Virus record (IMG/VR): IMGVR_UViG_3300042465_003850
Coordinates: 1 to 34,105 of that record
Origin: a virus
DNA length: 34,105 nucleotides
Reading direction: 5' to 3' (one strand)
Positions 31,305 through 34,105 of this stretch are shown one piece after another (position 1 is the first letter of the stretch; every line of letters begins with the position of its first letter). The notes beneath the pieces were generated by a model. That model made no database searches. It was given only the letters and a program-made list of their open reading frames with translations, and was not told the origin of the DNA. A program made the position numbers and the translations under genes.

Positions 31305-31492
31305 CTTACGAGCAATTTATAGAAATATATAACGAAATGATACGAGTATCAAATCAAGATGAAACATTAACACATATCGATGTATGTTTTCAGATTAGAA
31401 AAATTAACATAGAACCAAAAAGAGCAAGAATTAATATTAAAACATTTAAAGATGACAAAAGAGAAACGCTGGGTACTATTAGAAAATGGTGA
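31301..31492 (+). CDS. Small hypothetical protein
   Basis: A 63-residue protein (YEQFIEIYNEMIRVSNQDET) with a basic C-terminal half. Its last 41 bases overlap the next gene in another frame, a long overlap even for phages. Function is unknown. Confidence 0.58.
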   Translation: MTYEQFIEIYNEMIRVSNQDETLTHIDVCFQIRKINIEPKRARINIKTFKDDKRETLGTIRKW

Positions 31493-31658
31493 ACCACATA
31501 CGGTATTGTTAAACCACGATGACGCAATAGAATTAATGGTTAAGTGGCAAGTTATGTTTCCACGCATTAAATACGAACTATTCTACGATGAATATTACGA
31601 ATACATAGACTACTATTCAGAAGAAGAAAAAGAACAAATAAACCGTTTAATACCTTAA
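31452..31658 (+). CDS. Small acidic protein
   Basis: A 68-residue protein with basic head MTKEKRW and a strongly acidic, tyrosine-rich tail (DEYYEYIDYYSEEEKEQ). The composition resembles DNA-mimic or inhibitor proteins, but that is only a suggestion. It lies 2 bases before the exonuclease gene. Confidence 0.62.
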   Translation: MTKEKRWVLLENGEPHTVLLNHDDAIELMVKWQVMFPRIKYELFYDEYYEYIDYYSEEEKEQINRLIP

Positions 31659-31660
31659 TT

Positions 31661-32371
31661 ATGATAGTCTTAGTAGATGCAGACAGCCTAATATGGTCAA
31701 GCTGCTACAAACAAAAAGAGCAACCAGACGATAAACAATATCATTCAATTGAAAATGCTAAATTAAAGTTTGACGAGGTATTTATGAAAATTATAAATAC
31801 GATTGAAGAGACACACGAAATAGACAAGGTTCTAACTTTTGCAAATGCATTAGGTAACTTTCGTAAACAAATATCTAAAAGCTATAAAGCAAATAGAATA
31901 GGGCGTGAAATACCACCGATACTAAATGAACTTCAAGCGTATGTTAAAGAGCAATATGAAAGTATATCAGGCTATGGAGTTGAAACTGATGACGTAGTAG
32001 CCACGTACTGGACAAACTTAACAAACACGTTCGGTCGTAATGAAGTTATAATAGTTAGCATAGACAAAGACTATAAGCAGTTGCCGTGCCTGATGTACGA
32101 CTACCATATAAAGAAGCAATGTTATTATGATATATCAAAAGAGCAATCATTATACAACTTTTACGAACAAATGATTATTGGTGATCCAGCTGACAATGTT
32201 AACTTTTGCAAAGGCTACGGAGTTAAATGGGTAGACAAAGCATTTAAAGACCTTGTAAGCGAATATTCTTTAGTTAAGGTAATATTTAGTCTATTTAAAA
32301 AGATATACAAGCACAAGGCACGTGAGAAGTTTATAGAATGTAAGTTATTATTAAAATTAAAAACAGAGTAA
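31661..32371 (+). CDS. FEN-type 5'-3' exonuclease
   Basis: A 236-residue protein of the PIN/FEN nuclease group (T5 D15-like). Metal-binding acids are in LVDADSL (D6, D8), VETDDVVA (107-114), SIDKDYKQL (133-141) and GDPADN (174-179), followed by a helix-hairpin-helix-like GYGVKWVDKAF. It removes RNA primers or flaps and degrades 5' ends for recombination. Its stop codon TAA is itself the first bases of the cassette half-site at 32369. Confidence 0.88.
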   Translation: MIVLVDADSLIWSSCYKQKEQPDDKQYHSIENAKLKFDEVFMKIINTIEETHEIDKVLTFANALGNFRKQISKSYKANRIGREIPPILNELQAYVKEQYESISGYGVETDDVVATYWTNLTNTFGRNEVIIVSIDKDYKQLPCLMYDYHIKKQCYYDISKEQSLYNFYEQMIIGDPADNVNFCKGYGVKWVDKAFKDLVSEYSLVKVIFSLFKKIYKHKAREKFIECKLLLKLKTE

Positions 32372-32410
32372 CGTTAAAGCATTGTCGTCAGGTGTCGACC
32401 AAATAAAGAC
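32369..32410 (+). repeat. Left half-site of a cassette junction (array start)
   Basis: TAAC (32369-32372), a 5-nt spacer and AGCATTGTC, then a GTCG/CGAC hairpin (32385-32388 / 32396-32399) and AAATAAAGAC (32401-32410). Site S1 has the same layout, with a TGTCG/CGACA hairpin followed by AAATTAAAGAC. No right arm with GTTA is found before the next gene at 32436. Confidence 0.45.
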
Positions 32411-32435
32411 TAATTTTTAAATTTAAAACAGAACA

Positions 32436-32858
32436 ATGAAAAAAGAAACAGACAATTCAGTTAAAGACCAAAACGCCACTTGCGACAATAATATGCTACC
32501 TGTTCGGTTTTTTTCGACAATTGAAGGCTATTTATATCCTCATACATATATTGGAAAATTCAAACATAAAATGAATTTTGAACAGGTAAAAGAAAATATC
32601 GCACACGCATTTTCGCTTGGAGCTTCTAAAATTAAGCTCTATGAAAATTACAGTAAAAAGAATGATTTTCTTGAGATAAATAAAGAAGATTTTTCAAAAG
32701 AGGAAATTGAAGCTGGCTTTCAAAAAATTCAATTAAAAAACAAGATTAAATTACTCGAAGATAGAAAAAGCAATAACAACAAATCTATTATTTTTTTTCA
32801 AAAAGCAAATGACAAAATAGACAAAGAAATCCTTTCGTTAAGCACTTTTGCAAACTGA
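32436..32858 (+). CDS. Cassette gene, hypothetical protein
   Basis: A 140-residue soluble protein. It has a low-complexity start, a compact alpha/beta segment (GYLYPHTYIGKFKHKMNFEQ, IAHAFSLGASKIKLYEN) and a C-terminal coiled coil (FQKIQLKNKIKLLEDRKSNNN). Its stop is 4 bases before the left end of site S1. No family is recognised. Single gene plus junction is the cassette pattern. Confidence 0.7.
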   Translation: MKKETDNSVKDQNATCDNNMLPVRFFSTIEGYLYPHTYIGKFKHKMNFEQVKENIAHAFSLGASKIKLYENYSKKNDFLEINKEDFSKEEIEAGFQKIQLKNKIKLLEDRKSNNNKSIIFFQKANDKIDKEILSLSTFAN

Positions 32859-32862
32859 CAGG

Positions 32863-32991
32863 TAACGTTTCGCTAGTAGGCGATGGTAGGGGTGTCGTGA
32901 ATCCCGACACCCTAAATTAAAGACCAATAATAACAAGTACAAACAATTAATAAATTAAACCCAATGCCCGACTATTGCTTACTAGCTGTTA
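32863..32991 (+). repeat. attC-like cassette junction S1
   Basis: TAAC (32863-32866) pairs with GTTA (32988-32991). There is a 5-nt spacer on the left and a 1-nt spacer on the right. The arm GCTAGTAGGCGATGG (32872-32886) pairs with CTATTGCTTACTAGC (32972-32986) over 15 positions with three G-T pairs. Inside, TAGGGGTGTCG (32887-32897) pairs with CGACACCCTA (32905-32914) with one extra G. Confidence 0.68.
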
Positions 32992-33042
32992 GCGTTTGTT
33001 GCGAATAATTTAAAACAAATATTAATTAAACAAACAAAAAAA

Positions 33043-33390
33043 ATGAAAACACAAACACCAGTAGAATGGTTAGAAGAACGATTAGATATTTTATTAGAAC
33101 TATTTCCAAGTCAATGGGAGGAAGTAAATAAAGAAATTGAACAAGCTAAAGGAATGGAAAAGGAAGAATCGGATGATTTATTATTAAATTTAATAAATTT
33201 AAACAAAAAATCAATTTCTGAAAATTGGAAAATGGAAGATGTGGGCGAGGAATTTTTTAAAGTATTTGCATATTCAGATAAACCAAGTATATCAAAATGT
33301 GAACATAAAAATAAAACACAACATTTTAGTGATGTATTTGGATGTTATATTTCGTGTACTACTTGTGGAAAAACAATTTTAAACAAATAA
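33043..33390 (+). CDS. Cassette gene, 'VEWLEERL' family with zinc knuckle
   Basis: A 115-residue protein. Residues 1-45 (PVEWLEERLDILLELF, IEQAKGMEKEESDD) are paralogous to the early gene at 23198. The C-terminus has CEHKNKTQHF and CTTCGK, a four-ligand zinc-binding arrangement missing in the paralogue. Being a phage-type gene inside a cassette array, it shows that phage genes can be cassette cargo. Function is unknown. Confidence 0.72.
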   Translation: MKTQTPVEWLEERLDILLELFPSQWEEVNKEIEQAKGMEKEESDDLLLNLINLNKKSISENWKMEDVGEEFFKVFAYSDKPSISKCEHKNKTQHFSDVFGCYISCTTCGKTILNK

Positions 33391-33395
33391 GAATT

Positions 33396-33470
33396 ATGAA
33401 AACTTTTTGGAGCAATAACGTCCGAGTGCTTGGCGAAGAAGCGGATAAACAAGCCCAAACTTTCGATTAA
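33396..33470 (+). CDS. Possible 24-residue peptide overlapping site S2
   Basis: ATG 33396 opens 24 codons (MKTFWSNNVRVLGEEADKQA...) that read through the left arm of S2. It may be an accidental ORF of the recombination site. Confidence 0.25.
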   Translation: MKTFWSNNVRVLGEEADKQAQTFD

Positions 33471-33543
33471 GCCTGAATTATAAAGACACAAAACAGATTT
33501 TAAATTACTAACCGAACCCGCTTTTTTGCCAAACACTTGTTAT
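33415..33543 (+). repeat. attC-like cassette junction S2
   Basis: ATAAC (33415-33419) pairs with GTTAT (33539-33543), with a 5-nt spacer on the left and a single T on the right. The 20-position arms 33425-33444 (starting AGTGCTTGGC) and 33518-33537 (ending GCCAAACACT) pair with one mismatch and two G-T pairs. The core GAATTATAAAGACACAAAAC (33475-33494) is shared with S3. Confidence 0.7.
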
Positions 33544-33572
33544 GTGCTGGGCGGTTCATAAAACTACAAAAT

Positions 33573-33965
33573 ATGATAGCATTAACGATTTTAAACACAA
33601 TAGCAATAGCTTACTTATTATATAAAAAAGGAAAGTTTTACATTGATTGGAGAAAAGACACCACATTTATAAAGAATACTGTGGTTGCATACCATATTAC
33701 ATTATGGAAAAAAACAAGCGGATTTTCAGCTAGTAGTGTTTATACTTTGGTAATCCCAATTAAAAACAAGATAAAATTTGAAAAGGAAGAAGAAATAAAT
33801 AGAATGATTGCTACTTATAGCCACCATAATAAATTACAAACCTTGTCCGCTAAATTTTATAGGTTAAAAACTTGGAATGAAGTAAGACAGTTTGAGAAAG
33901 ATTATAGCGTAGTGGATAGAAAAATTGTTGCAAACTTGGTTACAAATTTCGTTCCGAAGCAGTAA
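33573..33965 (+). CDS. Cassette gene, membrane-anchored hypothetical protein
   Basis: A 130-residue protein with an N-terminal membrane helix (IALTILNTIAIAYLLY) and a basic soluble domain (FYRLKTWNEVRQFEKDYSVV). ATG 33573 is used; the TTG at 33537 lies inside site S2. Its TAA stop is followed within 14 bases by site S3 at 33979. No family is recognised. Confidence 0.72.
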   Translation: MIALTILNTIAIAYLLYKKGKFYIDWRKDTTFIKNTVVAYHITLWKKTSGFSASSVYTLVIPIKNKIKFEKEEEINRMIATYSHHNKLQTLSAKFYRLKTWNEVRQFEKDYSVVDRKIVANLVTNFVPKQ

Positions 33966-33978
33966 CGTAGCCTTGCAC

Positions 33979-34105
33979 ATAACGTTCCGCAACTACACGT
34001 CTGTTGCGTAAAAGTACAAAACTAGCTTTCAGTTTAACACGGAATTGAAAGACACAAAACAACCATTAAATTAATCACAAATGTAGCAATAGCGTGTAAT
34101 TGCTG
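33979..34105. repeat. Terminal direct repeat, right copy
   Basis: Exact copy of 1-127. It begins with ATAAC, the left boundary of cassette site S3, and stops at the G that starts the GTTAT of its right boundary. See the left copy for interpretation. Confidence 0.95.

Noticed and set aside
32964-33008. 14-codon ORF (MPDYCLLAVSVCCE) over the right arm of site S1
   Set aside because: Too short, and fully explained by the recombination-site sequence.
33537-33572. TTG start extending the membrane cassette protein by 12 residues
   Set aside because: It lies inside the right arm of S2, and the ATG at 33573 directly precedes the membrane helix.
1-34105. Search for integrase, tRNA genes and CRISPR arrays
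   Set aside because: No tyrosine or serine recombinase motifs in the translations, no cloverleaf with a conserved T-loop noticed by eye, and no regularly spaced repeats.

Overview
The window is an essentially complete genome of a tailed double-stranded DNA phage infecting a member of the Bacteroidota, most likely Flavobacterium or a close relative. Bases 1-127 are repeated exactly at 33979-34105, so the contig closes into a circle of 33,978 bp. The host is inferred from three things: the strongly AT-rich sequence, Bacteroidota-type promoters with a TAnnTTTG -7 box, and protein families typical of flavobacterial phages (DUF3127-type SSB, XkdF-like protease, NinG, ERF, the small 'VEWLEEKL' proteins). 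Every gene I can support is on the + strand. I see no integrase, no clear lysogeny repressor, no tRNA and no CRISPR array, so a lytic life style is likely but not proven.

Layout. (1) 399-2342: small DNA-binding proteins, a beta-class DNA methyltransferase and a phage sigma factor. (2) 2344-4292: a Cys-motif protein and the terminase small and large subunits. (3) 4322-11915: the tail block. It holds a tail assembly chaperone split over two frames at a T9 run, HK97-gp10-like and other tail proteins, and the tape measure. (4) 11953-17668: the head block. It holds a protease/scaffold fusion, the major capsid protein, a putative tail tube protein, the portal and connectors. Placing the head block after the tail genes is an unusual order. 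(5) 17668-20752: a tail fibre with a G9 tract, two small membrane proteins (holin candidates), a GH24 endolysin and a unimolecular spanin. (6) 20763-21593: a metallophosphoesterase closed by a strong terminator. (7) 21594-22291: a mostly non-coding stretch with its own promoter, a compact pseudoknot-like RNA ending in a terminator, further structured sequence and small ORFs. (8) 22292-25585: small early genes, a C5-cytosine methyltransferase and NinG. (9) 25586-32371: early and replication genes. They comprise many tiny proteins, an ERF annealing protein, a lipoprotein, a DUF3127 SSB, a DnaB/RecA-like helicase, a PD-(D/E)XK nuclease and a FEN-type 5'-3' exonuclease. (10) 32372-33978 plus 1-398 across the circle junction: an array of four single-gene cassettes.

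The cassette array is the most striking part. Three complete junctions of 129-131 bp separate its genes. Each starts with (A)TAAC and ends with GTTA(T), and each has long self-complementary arms. The arm sequence differs between sites but is complementary within each site. The arms are set off from the outer repeat by 5 nt on one side and 1 nt on the other. Two of the sites share a central core. This is the architecture of integron attC sites, although no integrase is encoded here. The contig was opened exactly at one of these sites. The second striking element is the roughly 100-nt promoter-to-terminator RNA at 21700-21803, whose terminator loop is complementary to the start of the transcript.
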